56,265 nt of DNA from Streptomyces regalis (GTDB lineage: Bacteria; Actinomycetota; Actinomycetes; Streptomycetales; Streptomycetaceae): positions 1 to 56,265 of the forward strand of contig NZ_LLZG01000366.1 in assembly GCF_001509475.1 (NCBI RefSeq), in the 5' to 3' direction. The position numbers and the translations under genes were made by a program. Shown in pieces: positions 45,023 to 54,505 of the stretch (its first letter is position 1; every line of letters starts with the position of its first letter). A model generated the notes under the pieces. It made no database searches, was not told where the DNA came from, and saw nothing but the letters and a program-made list of their open reading frames with translations.

Positions 45023-47269
45023 GTGTCGAGCGCAGCCGAGCAGGAGGCGGTGGCCGGGTCGGTCCCCGCTGAGGAGGGGCGCCCGGCCGCCATGGTGAAC
45101 GGCGCGCAGCCCAAGACCCCTGCCGTGCCCGTATGGCCGGGCACCCCCGTGCCGCTCGGCGCCCGCTTCCGGGTCGGCCCGGACGGGGTGGCGGGCACCA
45201 ACTTCGCGCTGTGGGCGGGGGGAGCGGAAGCGGTCGAGCTGTGTCTCTTCGACGAGCAGGGCAAAGAGACGCGGGCCAAACTCACCGAGCTGACGCACGA
45301 GATATGGCACGGCTTCGTGCCGGGCATCATGCCGGGCCAGCGCTACGGCTACCGGGTGCACGGCCGCTGGGACCCGTGGACCGGCGGCCGCTGGAACCCG
45401 GCGAAGCTGCTCCTGGACCCGTACGCGCGCGCGGTGGACGGCGACTTCAGTCTGCCGCCCGAGGTGTACGGGCATGTCCGCGACTGGCCGCAGCAGCACG
45501 TCGCCGACACCGTGCGCGACGACCGGGACTCGGCGCCGTACGTCCCGAAGGGCGTCGTCGTCCACGATGACGACGACTGGGCGGACGACCGCCGGCCCAA
45601 GACGCCGTGGGCCGATTCGGTGATCTACGAGGTGCATGTACGGGGGTTCACGAAGCTGCACCCCGGGATTCCGGAGGAGCTGCGGGGCACGTACGCCGGT
45701 CTCGCGCACCCGGCGGCCATCGAGCACCTGGTCAAGCTGGGCGTGACGGCGGTGGAGCTGCTGCCGGTGCATCAGTTCGCGCACGAGGACCATCTGCTGC
45801 GCAAGGGCCTGCGCAACTACTGGGGCTACAACTCCATCGGCTACTTCGCCCCGCACGCCGCCTACGCCGCCTCCGGTACGACCGGCCAGCAGGTCGGCGA
45901 GTTCAAGCGGATGGTCAGCGCGCTGCACGCGGCCGGCATCGAGGTCATTCTCGACGTCGTCTACAACCACACGGCGGAGGCGGGCGAGCTGGGCCCGACG
46001 CTGTCGCTCAAGGGCATCGACAACCGGGGGTACTACCGGTTGCAGTCGGACGCGCGCCGGTACGCGGACTACACGGGCTGCGGGAACACCCTGCACGTCG
46101 TCCAGCCGCACGTCCTGCGGCTGATCACCGACTCCCTGCGCTACTGGGTCACGGAGATGGGCGTCGACGGCTTCCGGTTCGACCTGGCGGCGGCTCTGGC
46201 CCGCTCCATGCACGACGTCGACATGCTGTCTCCGTTCCTCGCCGTCATCGCGCAGGATCCGGTGCTGCGGCGGGTGAAGCTGATCGCCGAGCCGTGGGAC
46301 GTGGGCTCGGGCGGGTATCAGGTGGGTGCCTTCCCGCCGCTGTGGACGGAGTGGAACGACCGCTACCGCAATGCCGTACGGGACTTCTGGCGGGGCGCGC
46401 TGCCGGACGTACGGGATCTGGGGTACCGCCTGTCGGGGTCGAGCGACCTGTACGCGTGGGGCGGGCGGCGACCGTACGCCTCCGTCAACTTCGTGACCGC
46501 GCACGACGGCTTCACGCTGCGGGACATGGTGTCGTACGAGCGCAAGCACAACGAGGCCAACGGCGAGGGCAACCGGGACGGGTCGAACGACAACCGGTCC
46601 TGGAACTGCGGGGCCGAGGGCGAGACGGACGACGAGCGCGTACGGGCGCTGCGGCGACGGCAGCTGCGGAACCTGCTCACGAGCCTGTTGCTGTCGACGG
46701 GCGTGCCGATGCTGGTCGCGGGTGACGAGCTGGGGCGCACCCAGCGGGGCAACAACAACGCGTACTGCCAGGACAACGAGATCAGCTGGCTGGACTGGGG
46801 GCTGCTTCAGGAGCCGGGCTGGAAGGCCCTGTTCGACCTGACCTCCCGGCTGATCGAGCTGCGGCACCGGCATCCGGTGCTGCGCCGGCGGGCGTTCTTC
46901 TCCGGGCGGGCGCACTCGGCCGACGGGCTGCGGGATCTGGCCTGGTTCACTCTGCGCGGCGCGGAGATGACGGAACGGGACTGGTACGCGCCCGCCGCGA
47001 CGCTGGGCATGTATCTGTCGGGTCGGGACATCCCGGGTCGCGACGAGCGGGGGACGCCGATCCTCGACGACAGCTTCCTGGCCGTCCTGCACGCCGGGGA
47101 CCGGCCGGTGAGCTTCGTGCTGCCGGGGCCGCCGTGGGCGGAGCGGTACGAGGTGGTCGTCGACACCTCGCGGGAGGAGCAGGGGGAGGCGCCGGGCGTG
47201 GAGCATCGGGCGGGGGCGGCGATCACGGTGCCGGCGCGGGCGGTGCTGCTGCTGAAGGTGGTCGGCTGA
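45023..47269 (+). CDS. glgX: Glycogen debranching enzyme (isoamylase type)
   Basis: A 748-residue GH13 enzyme that cleaves alpha-1,6 branches of limit glycogen. An N-terminal CBM48 (PLGARFRVGPDGVAGTNFAL) precedes the barrel: VIYEVHVRGFTKLH, DVVYNHTAE, GFRFDLAAAL (nucleophile Asp), LIAEPWDVG (acid Glu) and FVTAHDGFTLRD. The GTG at 45023 follows GGGAGG by seven bases. It is transcribed divergently from the L,D-transpeptidase genes. Confidence 0.95.
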   Translation: MSSAAEQEAVAGSVPAEEGRPAAMVNGAQPKTPAVPVWPGTPVPLGARFRVGPDGVAGTNFALWAGGAEAVELCLFDEQGKETRAKLTELTHEIWHGFVPGIMPGQRYGYRVHGRWDPWTGGRWNPAKLLLDPYARAVDGDFSLPPEVYGHVRDWPQQHVADTVRDDRDSAPYVPKGVVVHDDDDWADDRRPKTPWADSVIYEVHVRGFTKLHPGIPEELRGTYAGLAHPAAIEHLVKLGVTAVELLPVHQFAHEDHLLRKGLRNYWGYNSIGYFAPHAAYAASGTTGQQVGEFKRMVSALHAAGIEVILDVVYNHTAEAGELGPTLSLKGIDNRGYYRLQSDARRYADYTGCGNTLHVVQPHVLRLITDSLRYWVTEMGVDGFRFDLAAALARSMHDVDMLSPFLAVIAQDPVLRRVKLIAEPWDVGSGGYQVGAFPPLWTEWNDRYRNAVRDFWRGALPDVRDLGYRLSGSSDLYAWGGRRPYASVNFVTAHDGFTLRDMVSYERKHNEANGEGNRDGSNDNRSWNCGAEGETDDERVRALRRRQLRNLLTSLLLSTGVPMLVAGDELGRTQRGNNNAYCQDNEISWLDWGLLQEPGWKALFDLTSRLIELRHRHPVLRRRAFFSGRAHSADGLRDLAWFTLRGAEMTERDWYAPAATLGMYLSGRDIPGRDERGTPILDDSFLAVLHAGDRPVSFVLPGPPWAERYEVVVDTSREEQGEAPGVEHRAGAAITVPARAVLLLKVVG

Positions 47270-47358
47270 AGCGGCCGGTGTGCGGGGTGGTCGGGCGGCC
47301 CGTTTTGACGGCTCCTTGACGCCGTCCTGGACGCATATCGACGCCGGAAAGGCCTCCC

Positions 47359-48180
47359 ATGGTCACCTCTGGGCAAGTACGCCCTGCCGGCCCAGCCGCC
47401 GCGCCGCCCGTCACGGCCCGTTCGCCGCGTCGTGCCGTGCCCTGCGCGCCCTGGACGGTGACCTGGCGCTGCTGATCCCGACGATGTCGCTGGTGATCGG
47501 CCTGGTCGTGGTGATCACCGCCAACTACTGGCAGTTGGTGCGCCGCTTCCCCAAGGGCGGTGGAGCGGCGGCCGGCGCGGTGATCGCCCTGTTCCCGGGG
47601 CCGGCCCCGGTGCGGATTCCGCTGGCGCTGCTCCTGCTGCTGGTGGCGGCCGGGCTGACCTGGTTCGGGCACGGCGGGCGGCTGCTGTTCGCGGTGATGA
47701 CCGTGCTGTTCGTCGCCGCGTCGGTGGCCGTGCTGATCCTCGGCTTCACCTCCCCGCACACCACGGGCCACGCCGCCGCGAGCCACGCCCCGGGGCACTC
47801 GGCGATGCCGGCGGTGGTGCCGGCCTTCCCGGTCGCAATGGCCCTGGCCACCGGGATCGAGGCCCCTCGACGGCAATCGCCCAGCTGGGGCAGCTCGACG
47901 ACACCCAACGGCGTCGCTTCGGCCGGGGCACCCTCGCGCTGCTGCTGGTGATCGTCGGCGGACTGACCATCGCGCTCACGGTCCTCGCCGTGAAGGTGCA
48001 CATCGGCATCCGGGCCGGCTGTACGGCGCGTTCCAGCTGACCAGCTCGCTGCTGCTGCTCGCCGCCGCCAGCTCGTCCTTCCAGGCCGGTCCCGGCCTGC
48101 TCAAGGCGCCGGCCGGGACCGCGGGCGCGCCGGCTACGTCTTCCTCGGCACCGCCACCACCGCGGCTCTGCTCATCTGGC
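47359..48180 (+). pseudogene. APC-family amino acid permease, decayed
   Basis: ATG 47359 begins MVTSGQVRPAGPAA in one frame. Another frame gives DGDLALLIPTMSLVIG and VVVITANYWQLVRRFPKGGG, then skips directly to AVIALFPGPAPVRI, missing about one membrane segment. GHGGRLLFAVMTVLFVAASV and PVAMALATGIEAP follow, then a shift to TAIAQLGQLDDTQRRRFGRG, and a further jump near 48010 to LYGAFQLTSSLLLLAAASSS in a third frame. The C-terminal third is absent. At least three indels make it non-functional. Confidence 0.75.
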
Positions 48181-48200
48181 TTCGGAGTTGAGCCGCTACC

Positions 48201-48377
48201 TCACAAAGGGATCGGCCGGTACGCCAGATCCTGATCGACTACCTCGTCAGCCGAAAGCTCCCGCTCCGGCGGCCAGAAGATCAAGTCGCCGACATGACCG
48301 GACGGGCATGCCAGAGCTCTGTCCAGTCTGTCCAGCCAGCCGTCCACCTCGTCGTCCGAGGCGTAGTCCGCGTCCAT
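48201..48377 (-). pseudogene. Fragment of a small immunity-like protein
   Basis: On the minus strand MDADYASDDEVDGWLDRLDR, ALACPSGHVGDLIFWPP and ADEVVDQDLAYRPIPL end at 48201. This matches small Streptomyces proteins sometimes called bacteriocin-immunity-like. The usual N-terminal 10-15 residues are replaced by the neighbouring Tn3 sequence, so it is probably truncated. As an intact ORF from ATG 48377 it would have 58 residues. Confidence 0.5.
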
Positions 48378-48404
48378 GATCCGCTGAGACCCTGACGGGA
48401 CGCG

Positions 48405-48779
48405 TGATCGACCGGACAGCTCCTGGCGATCTCCCGCCACAAGCCGGCCCGGGACGTGTGCCACGGCAAGCGCGGCAGCATCCACCAGGCGTACCGGGAC
48501 GGCGTGGAGGACCAGCTCGGCTCGCTCAGTCTGGTCCTCAGCACCATCGTGCTCTGGACGACCCGTTACGTCGACGCCGCCGTCGCCCAGCTACCAGGCC
48601 GAGGGCCACGCGATCCGCGAGGAGGACATCACCCGGCTCTCCCCTCTCAAGCACCGCAACCTGAACCTGCTCGGCCGCTACAGCTTCACCGCCTCGACCC
48701 CGGCCGCCGGCGCCCTGCGCCCGCTGAGTGACGCGGGCATATCAGGTGGCCGGGTGCTCGGAAATCGCAAGCGCCGGTA
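48405..48779 (+). pseudogene. C-terminal fragment of a Tn3-family transposase
   Basis: One frame gives CHGKRGSIHQAYRDGVEDQL, GSLSLVLSTIVLWTTRYVDA; after a shift near 48590 another gives EGHAIREEDITRLSPLKHRN and LNLLGRYSFTAS, ending at 48777-48779. These are the closing motifs of the Tn3 DDE transposase. The rest of the transposon is absent. It likely entered with, or caused, the local deletions that wrecked the permease and immunity-like genes. Confidence 0.75.
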
Positions 48780-48813
48780 GGGGAGCTGATGTCAGGCTGC
48801 TCGATATGTCCGA

Positions 48814-49398
48814 CTAGGCCTTGATTGATGCGGCCGACCTGGCGGCCTGCTCGATCTTCGCGCAGTAGGCTGCACGGGCTTCCTCGTCGATCTGCTGCTC
48901 GTTTTCGGCGCGCACCCCGGTCCGGCCGTCGACGCCCTCGCGCAGGATGTCGGCGTGTCCGGTATGCCGGACGGTCTCGCTGAGGACATGGGTCATGACG
49001 GCGAACAGGTTGGTGTTGAGGTAAGGCTCCGGCCACCACGGCACGTGGCCGAGGGCGTCGAGGGGCAGCTCGTTGATCGTCGCGTCCGAGTGTTTCCACG
49101 TGCGCCGGTAGAACTCGATGATCTGCTCGCGGGTCTCGTCCTCGGCAGCCCACTGATCGCTGCCGTCGGAGTCCTGCCAGCGGCACAGCGATTCCGGCGA
49201 AGGGCGGTCGAAGACCTCGCCGAAGTACCTGGCCTCGACGGTGGCCACGTGTTTGACCAGGCCGAGGAGGTTGGTCCCGGTCGCCGTCAAAGGTCTGCGG
49301 GCGTCGTATTCGGACAAGCCGTCGAGTTTCCAGAGCAACGCCTCGCGGTCCCGCCGCAGTCTCCCGTGCAGGTTGTCCTTCGCGAATTTATCGATCAT
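48814..49398 (-). CDS. DinB-family (DUF664) protein
   Basis: A 194-residue four-helix DinB/YfiT-like protein: LLWKLDGLSEYDARRPLTAT, NLLGLVKHVATVEARYFGEV, VMTHVLSETVRHTGHADILR. Three histidines (KHVATVE, THVLSE and RHTGHAD) fit the divalent-metal site of this superfamily, many of whose members are thiol-dependent (mycothiol or bacillithiol) transferases. The ATG at 49398 is preferred. The biological substrate is unknown. Confidence 0.85.
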   Translation of the reverse strand: MIDKFAKDNLHGRLRRDREALLWKLDGLSEYDARRPLTATGTNLLGLVKHVATVEARYFGEVFDRPSPESLCRWQDSDGSDQWAAEDETREQIIEFYRRTWKHSDATINELPLDALGHVPWWPEPYLNTNLFAVMTHVLSETVRHTGHADILREGVDGRTGVRAENEQQIDEEARAAYCAKIEQAARSAASIKA

Positions 49399-49483
49399 GC
49401 GGCATGAACCTTCCATAGGCTGTTCGTGGTCTCAAGATCCCGTACGTGGTCCGACGGCTCGCGGCCGACCCGACCTGCGACGG

Positions 49484-50800
49484 TTACTGCGCAGGAGAAC
49501 TACACGCATGCTGTTCGGTGCCGTTCTCTGATCCCGTTGAGCAGTTCGGGACGGGGACCGGGGAGGTGGGCGGGTGCCAGGTGAGAATCCAGCCGGCGGT
49601 AAGCACCGCCGCGCCGCCTGCCAGGGCGATTGCGCCGCCTGTTCCGATGCCTGCGGCCACCGAGCCGAAGCAGGCCGGCCCGACGCCCTGCAGCGTCATG
49701 CTGCCGGAGCCGAGCAGACCGAAGGCCTGGCCCTGGCCATCCTGCGGCAGGGCGTCCAGGAACGGCCGTTGCAGGCCGAGGCCGTAGGCCAATCCGAAGC
49801 CGCAGAGCAGCAGCAGACAGGACGAGACGCCCACTCCGGGCTCGGTGGCGAAGCCGACCAGCGGCACTCCCGTCAGCGCAATCAGCGGGACTACCAGTCG
49901 CTCCCGGGTGGGTGGCCGTAGCAGTCGACCCACCAGCAGGTCACCGACAAGCATGCCGACCGGCAGACAGCCCATCAGCACCGCGTACCAGCCGGGCGCG
50001 AAGTGGCGTCCTCCCGCGTAGGCGACGATCAGGCCTTCCGCGCCCGCTACGAACGCGGGCGGTAGCCACTGGGCCAGCATCAGTCGTCGTACCGTGTGTC
50101 CGCGCAGCAGCAGGCCGGCACCGTGCAGGCTTGCCCGGACGGCCCCGCCATCGCCCCGAGCGCTGCCGGGTGTGCCGCCGAACTCTCCCGGCTGCAGCCG
50201 GGGTAGCCGGATGCGGATAGCGAGCGCGCAGCCGAGGTAGAGGGCGGCGCTCACCGCGAGCGCCCGGTGCGGGCCGAGTACCGCGACGACCGCACCTCCC
50301 AGCGCCAGACCGAACAATTGCGCGCCAGAGGAGGCGATGTTGTTCAGTGAACGGCCCAGTACATAGGCGTCGCCCTTCAGCCACTGCGCGACCAGCCGAC
50401 TCGACGCGCCGCCGAACACCGGTGTGGCGAGGGCGACCAGCGCCACGACACCTAGGCTTGCCGCGATCGGCATCCGCACCAGGGCGAGCAGCAGGGCGGC
50501 GGCGCACTCCAAGGCGTAGCCGCCGGCGATGAGCGCGCGGGGCGGCACTTGGTCGGCCAGTGAGCCCAGCAGCAGCGAGCCGAACAGCTGCGGGAGAAAG
50601 CCGATGCCGAAGACCAGTGCGCTCAACAGCGCGGAGCCGGTGGCCGCGAAGACCAGCACCGAGAACGTGGTGATCCGCAGCGAGCCCGCAGTGATCGCGA
50701 CGGCGCGGGTCGAGAAGAGCAGCCGGAATCGCGGCTCGGCCAGCACCTCCCGGTAGGTGGCACGGTGGTTGCCCTGCGCGGGTTCGGCGGTTGGGATCAT
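49484..50800 (-). CDS. MFS efflux transporter
   Basis: A 438-residue protein with about 12 membrane spans (RLLFSTRAVAITAGSLRITT first, LFGSLLLGSLADQVPPRALI holding the loop 2-3 motif). It resembles macrolide-efflux/MFS_3 drug exporters. The ATG at 50800 faces the divergent ArsR-type regulator start at 50890, a typical regulator/efflux pair, so the regulator probably controls it. Confidence 0.85.
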   Translation of the reverse strand: MIPTAEPAQGNHRATYREVLAEPRFRLLFSTRAVAITAGSLRITTFSVLVFAATGSALLSALVFGIGFLPQLFGSLLLGSLADQVPPRALIAGGYALECAAALLLALVRMPIAASLGVVALVALATPVFGGASSRLVAQWLKGDAYVLGRSLNNIASSGAQLFGLALGGAVVAVLGPHRALAVSAALYLGCALAIRIRLPRLQPGEFGGTPGSARGDGGAVRASLHGAGLLLRGHTVRRLMLAQWLPPAFVAGAEGLIVAYAGGRHFAPGWYAVLMGCLPVGMLVGDLLVGRLLRPPTRERLVVPLIALTGVPLVGFATEPGVGVSSCLLLLCGFGLAYGLGLQRPFLDALPQDGQGQAFGLLGSGSMTLQGVGPACFGSVAAGIGTGGAIALAGGAAVLTAGWILTWHPPTSPVPVPNCSTGSENGTEQHACSSPAQ

Positions 50801-50889
50801 GACGCCCAGCCTCGCCGTGCGCCCACGCCACTCACCAATGATTCGTCGCTGGACGAATCGGAAAAGACGTCCGGCGGTAGCATCGCAGG

Positions 50890-51870
50890 GTGCTCCGCTT
50901 CGAAGTCTCCGTCGAGGACCTGCTGCGCAGCCGCTTCGCACTGTCGCCCGCGATGGACCTCTGCTTTCTGCTCCGCTCGCTCGCCGGCCAAGACCGGCCG
51001 CTGCCGCGAGCCTGGGCCGCCCGGCTCCTGCCGGCCTTTGAACGGCTTCGCCGCGAGACCGAACTGGACGCCGTCCTCGCCCTGCACACCCCGCAGTCCG
51101 GACCGAACTTCGTCGCCCCGCCCCCGCGCGGCCTCAACCAGACCTGGGCGGACGACCTGGCCGTAATCCGGGCCACACCGCTGGAAGCGGCCCGCCACGA
51201 ATGCGCCACCACCGCGACCGGCCCGTCCGCCCGTGATCCCCGCGTACGCGCGGTGCTGGACTCGACGGACGCCGTCTCCAGGATCGCCGAGGCGATGGAC
51301 CAGGCGTGGCACGAGCTGCTCGCCACGGACTGGCCGCACCTGCGCGCGATCTGTGAGCGCGATGTCGTGCACCGGGTGGGGGTGATCGGCGAACACGGAT
51401 GGGCCACGACCATCGAGAGCCTGCACCCGAGCATCGCCTGGCAAGCCGGCGGTATCGAGGTCGGCCACTTCCCCCCAGTCGGAACAGTCCGCCTCGCCGG
51501 CGACGGGCTCCTGCTGATCCCTTCGGTCTTCGTCGGGAACATCGCCGCCCACCTGGAAGACCCCTGGCCCAGGACCTTGATCTATCGTGCCCGCGGCACC
51601 GCCGCCCTGTGGGGCGAACAGGCGACCGTCCCCCAACCGGACGCGCTGACCGCTCTGGTCGGCCGGGCCCGGGCCCGGCTGCTGTTGGCGCTGGACGCCC
51701 CGGCCAGTACCAGCCACCTCGCCCGAAGCCTCGCCATGGCACCCGGCGCGGTGGGAGACCACCTCGCCATCCTGCGAGGCGCGGGGCTGCTCGTCCGCGC
51801 CCGGTCCGGACGGTCGGTGCTCTACCGGCGCACCCCGCTCGGCGAGGCGCTGGTCGCCGGTTCGGGCTGA
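50890..51870 (+). CDS. ArsR-family helix-turn-helix regulator (DUF5937 type)
   Basis: A 326-residue protein with an N-terminal DUF5937-like domain (SVEDLLRSRFALSPAMDLCF) and a C-terminal ArsR winged helix (LARSLAMAPGAVGDHLAILR, GAGLLVRARSGRSVLYRRT). The GTG start lies 90 bases from the divergent MFS gene, and the intergenic region contains AATGATTCGTCGCTGGACGA, a possible operator with an imperfect TTCGTC-type repeat. It likely represses the exporter. Confidence 0.85.
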   Translation: MLRFEVSVEDLLRSRFALSPAMDLCFLLRSLAGQDRPLPRAWAARLLPAFERLRRETELDAVLALHTPQSGPNFVAPPPRGLNQTWADDLAVIRATPLEAARHECATTATGPSARDPRVRAVLDSTDAVSRIAEAMDQAWHELLATDWPHLRAICERDVVHRVGVIGEHGWATTIESLHPSIAWQAGGIEVGHFPPVGTVRLAGDGLLLIPSVFVGNIAAHLEDPWPRTLIYRARGTAALWGEQATVPQPDALTALVGRARARLLLALDAPASTSHLARSLAMAPGAVGDHLAILRGAGLLVRARSGRSVLYRRTPLGEALVAGSG

Positions 51871-51879
51871 GGGCTCAGA

Positions 51880-52623
51880 TCAGCACTGTTTTTTGAGGCG
51901 CCGCCAGCAGATGATTGCGCAGCCGAGGGTGAGGAAGGCCTGGTGGATGTCGGCGCGGATTTCCCAGCGGATATGCAGTCGGCGGAACCAGCGCAGAAGT
52001 GCGAAGGCCGCTTCGACGACCCAGCGGTTCTTGCCCAGGCCGCTTCCGTGCCCGGTGCCGCGCCGGGCGATGAGCGTGCGGATGCCCAGCTCACGGACCT
52101 GGCGGGGGTAGACGTTGTGGTCGTAACCGCGGTCGGCGTAGAGGACATCGGGGCGCTGACGGGATCGTCCGCGCTTGCCGCGGATGGGCGGTACGGCGTG
52201 GATCAGGAACCCTGGCTCACCTCGTCAGCCGGTGACGCCGTGCCGGAGCTGCTTCTCGGCGCAGAGCAGATGGCGGCCGCTGCCACATTGGGTTGGAGCC
52301 GGCCGCACATCGGGCAGACAGCTCTCGTCGTAGTGGACGCGGGCACCGGCCGCGTGCTGATGAGCCCGCACGATGGTGGAGTCGACCGAGATGTCCCAGT
52401 CGATCTCGCCCGCGGCGTCGGCCGAGGCCTGGACCTGCTGCAGGGGCCGTACTTCTCGGGAAGATCCCTCAACTGCACGCCGGTCCGCACCCGGTGCAAG
52501 ATTCCGTCGATCACCTGCCGGTGATCCCGCCACCGGCCACAACGTCCATTGCTCACCGGCCCTCACCGGCAGGAACGGCCGCAACCGTTCCCACTCGGCA
52601 TCCGTCAGATCGCCCCGCCCCAT
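51880..52623 (-). pseudogene. IS5-family transposase remnant
   Basis: The 5' part reads MGRGDLTDAEWERLRPFLPV in one frame, GRCGRWRDHRQVIDGILHRV in the next, then shifts back to WDISVDSTIVRAHQHAAGA (first catalytic Asp). A gap and further shifts follow until RQVRELGIRTLIARRGTG and GCAIICWRRLKKQC, with a stop at 51880-51882. This is the IS5-type (IS112/IS1647-like) DDE transposase, inactivated by indels. Terminal repeats were not identified. Confidence 0.75.
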
Positions 52624-52659
52624 GCTCGCAACAACGACCCAGGCACGGGGCAGTCACAT

Positions 52660-52854
52660 GATCGCCCGGACAGCTCCTCAGTGCCACGACCGGCCCTGGC
52701 TCGCGGAGGACGACGCCGAGACGGGTGCCGAGATCGCGGCTTCGAGATCGGCGGCGCCCGCCCCGACCCGGGGTACCCGCTGGACGGCACGAGCCTCGAG
52801 CCGAAGGCGGCGTGGGAGAAGGTCTACGGCACCCTGCTGCCCTGTCCGAGCTAG
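52660..52854 (+). pseudogene. C-terminal gene fragment of unknown family
   Basis: After the IS5 remnant one frame reads GFEIGGARPDPGYPLDGTSL, EPKAAWEKVYGTLLPCPS, stop at 52852-52854, with coding-like bias. No start or domain is visible. It is probably the tail of a gene cut by the IS insertion; I do not recognise the family. Confidence 0.35.
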
Positions 52855-53185
52855 CCGAGGATCCCCCGCTGGTACGCCGTCGCCACCGCCGCCGCGCGGT
52901 CGTTGACGCCCAACTTGGCATACAGGTGGGTGAGATGGGTCTTCACGGTGGCCTCGCTGATGAACAGCTCACGGGCGATCTCGCGGTTGGACGTGCCCTT
53001 GGCGACCAGGGCCAGCACCTCGCGCTCGCGGGCGGAGAGGGGCTCGTTGCCGGGAGCTCTGGGGGCACGGACCGCGGAGACCAAGCGGGAGGCGACGGCC
53101 GGGGAGAGGACGGTACGGCCCTCGGCGGCGGCGCGGACGGCGGTGAAGAGGTCGTCGCGCGGGGCGTCCTTGAGCACGCCTCGCC
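52851..53185 (-). pseudogene. LuxR/NarL-type response regulator, C-terminal fragment
   Basis: From about 53177 leftward: LKDAPRDDLFTAVRAAAEGR, then the LuxR HTH LSAREREVLALVAKGTSNRE, IARELFISEATVKTHLTHLY. The receiver domain with its phospho-Asp is missing. Near 53185 the sequence switches to an ABC permease start, so a deletion removed the rest of the permease, presumably a histidine kinase, and the receiver. Translation from an internal GTG/ATG could still yield a bare DNA-binding domain. Confidence 0.75.
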
Positions 53186-53368
53186 GAGCACGGCTATGGT
53201 GCGCAGACCGCCGAGGCCGGTCTGGTGCTCGCGGAAGGACGGGATCGAGCCGAGGATCACCAGCAGCAGGGTCGGGAACAGCAGGATCCAGAAGAGCGCG
53301 CCGGGTTCGCGGCGGAGGAGGCGGATCTCCGCCTTCAGTACGGCGTTGTTCAGGACGGCCGTGCTCAT
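53186..53368 (-). pseudogene. ABC-2 type permease, N-terminal fragment
   Basis: ATG 53368 overlaps the stop of the ATPase gene (ATGA). It reads MSTAVLNNAVLKAEIRLLRR and LFWILLFPTLLLVILGSIPS, the first membrane helix of an ABC-2 permease, then GLRTIAVL, before homology stops at about 53186. The remaining five helices are absent, so the transporter cannot work unless another permease pairs with the ATPase. Confidence 0.75.
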
Positions 53369-54300
53369 GCCGCCGCCTCCTTCGTGTCGGCCGTGTCGGC
53401 CGTGTCGGTCTTCGTGAGGTCGAGGAACGCGTCGTCCAACGTGGCGTCGGTGACGCGGAGTTGATGGGCGGTGATGTGCCGGCGGGCGAGCAGGGTGATC
53501 ACCGCGTTCACGGTCTCGTCGGTGCCGGACAGGGTGAGGCGGCCGTCCTTGTGCTCGGCCGACGCGAGCGCGGGCAGCGCGATCAGGTCACCCTCGTCCA
53601 GCGGCGCGGACGGCGTGAAACTGATGACGGTGGCCCCTGCTGAGCGGCGGATCAGGCCGGACGGGGTGTCCAGGGCGGCCACCCGCCCCTTGTCGATCAC
53701 CGCGATCCGGTCGCACAGCCGCTGGGCCTCCTCCATGAAGTGGGTGACGAGGAGGACGGTGACACCGTTCGCGCGGATGTCCTCGATCAGCTCCCAGGTG
53801 TCCCGGCGGGCCCGTGGGTCGAGGCCGGTGGTCAGCTCGTCCAGGACGACGATCCGGGGGTTGCCGATCAGGGCGAGCGCGATGAACAGGCGCTGCTTCT
53901 GGCCGCCGGAGAGCTTGGCGAACCGGGTGGTGAGCCTGTCGGTCAGGCCGAGGCGTTCGGCGAGGGGCCGCCAGTCCAGCGGGCGCGGGTAGAACGCGGC
54001 GTACAGCTCCAGCGCCTCGCGGACGGTGAGCCTGGCCTGCAGCTCGCTCTCCTGGAGCTGCGCGCCGAGCACCCGGCGGGTGGCCTGGTGGTCGGCGACG
54101 GGATCGAGGCCGGTCACCCGGACGCGGCCCGCGTCGGGGACGCGCAGGCCCTCGACGCACTCGACCGTGGTGGTCTTGCCTGCGCCGTTCGGGCCGAGGA
54201 TGCCGAAGATCTCGCCCTCGTCGACGGTGAAGGAGACGCCGTCGACGACGGTTCGGCCGCCGTAGGACTTGCGCAGGTCGGTGACTTCGATGACGGACAT
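53365..54300 (-). CDS. ABC transporter ATP-binding protein (drug-export type, orphaned)
   Basis: A 311-residue DrrA-like ATPase. Walker A is GPNGAGKTTTVE near residue 38, followed by the LSGGQKQRL signature, Walker B IVVLDELTTGLDP and the H-loop VTHFMEEA. A C-terminal DUF4162-like domain follows. The ATPase looks intact, but its co-transcribed permease is truncated at 61 residues. ATG 54300 is chosen from the MSVIEVTDLRKSYGG start. Confidence 0.9.
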   Translation of the reverse strand: MSVIEVTDLRKSYGGRTVVDGVSFTVDEGEIFGILGPNGAGKTTTVECVEGLRVPDAGRVRVTGLDPVADHQATRRVLGAQLQESELQARLTVREALELYAAFYPRPLDWRPLAERLGLTDRLTTRFAKLSGGQKQRLFIALALIGNPRIVVLDELTTGLDPRARRDTWELIEDIRANGVTVLLVTHFMEEAQRLCDRIAVIDKGRVAALDTPSGLIRRSAGATVISFTPSAPLDEGDLIALPALASAEHKDGRLTLSGTDETVNAVITLLARRHITAHQLRVTDATLDDAFLDLTKTDTADTADTKEAAA

Positions 54301-54505
54301 GGCTTCAGGGTCGCGGCGGGGCGGCATCCGGCACATCGGCCGTCGCGCTCGAAGGGGCATCAGCCGATCGGTCGATGGCGGCTTACGACTGGCCGGGCGA
54401 GGTTGTACGACCCCTCGAACACGCAGGTCGTAGGTCCAGCGGCCGATCGCGGACCGGCCAAAACTCGGTGGGCAGTGTCAGTGGCTATCCGTAGGCTCGC
54501 TGCTG

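Noticed and set aside
43706..47206. A 1166-codon open frame on the minus strand
   Set aside because: It is the antisense shadow of glgX joined to an out-of-frame reading of the L,D-transpeptidase; its composition is Arg/Pro-rich and no domain is visible.
48201..48485. A 94-residue immunity protein
   Set aside because: The first 36 residues are antisense of the Tn3 fragment; only the part from 48377 matches the family.
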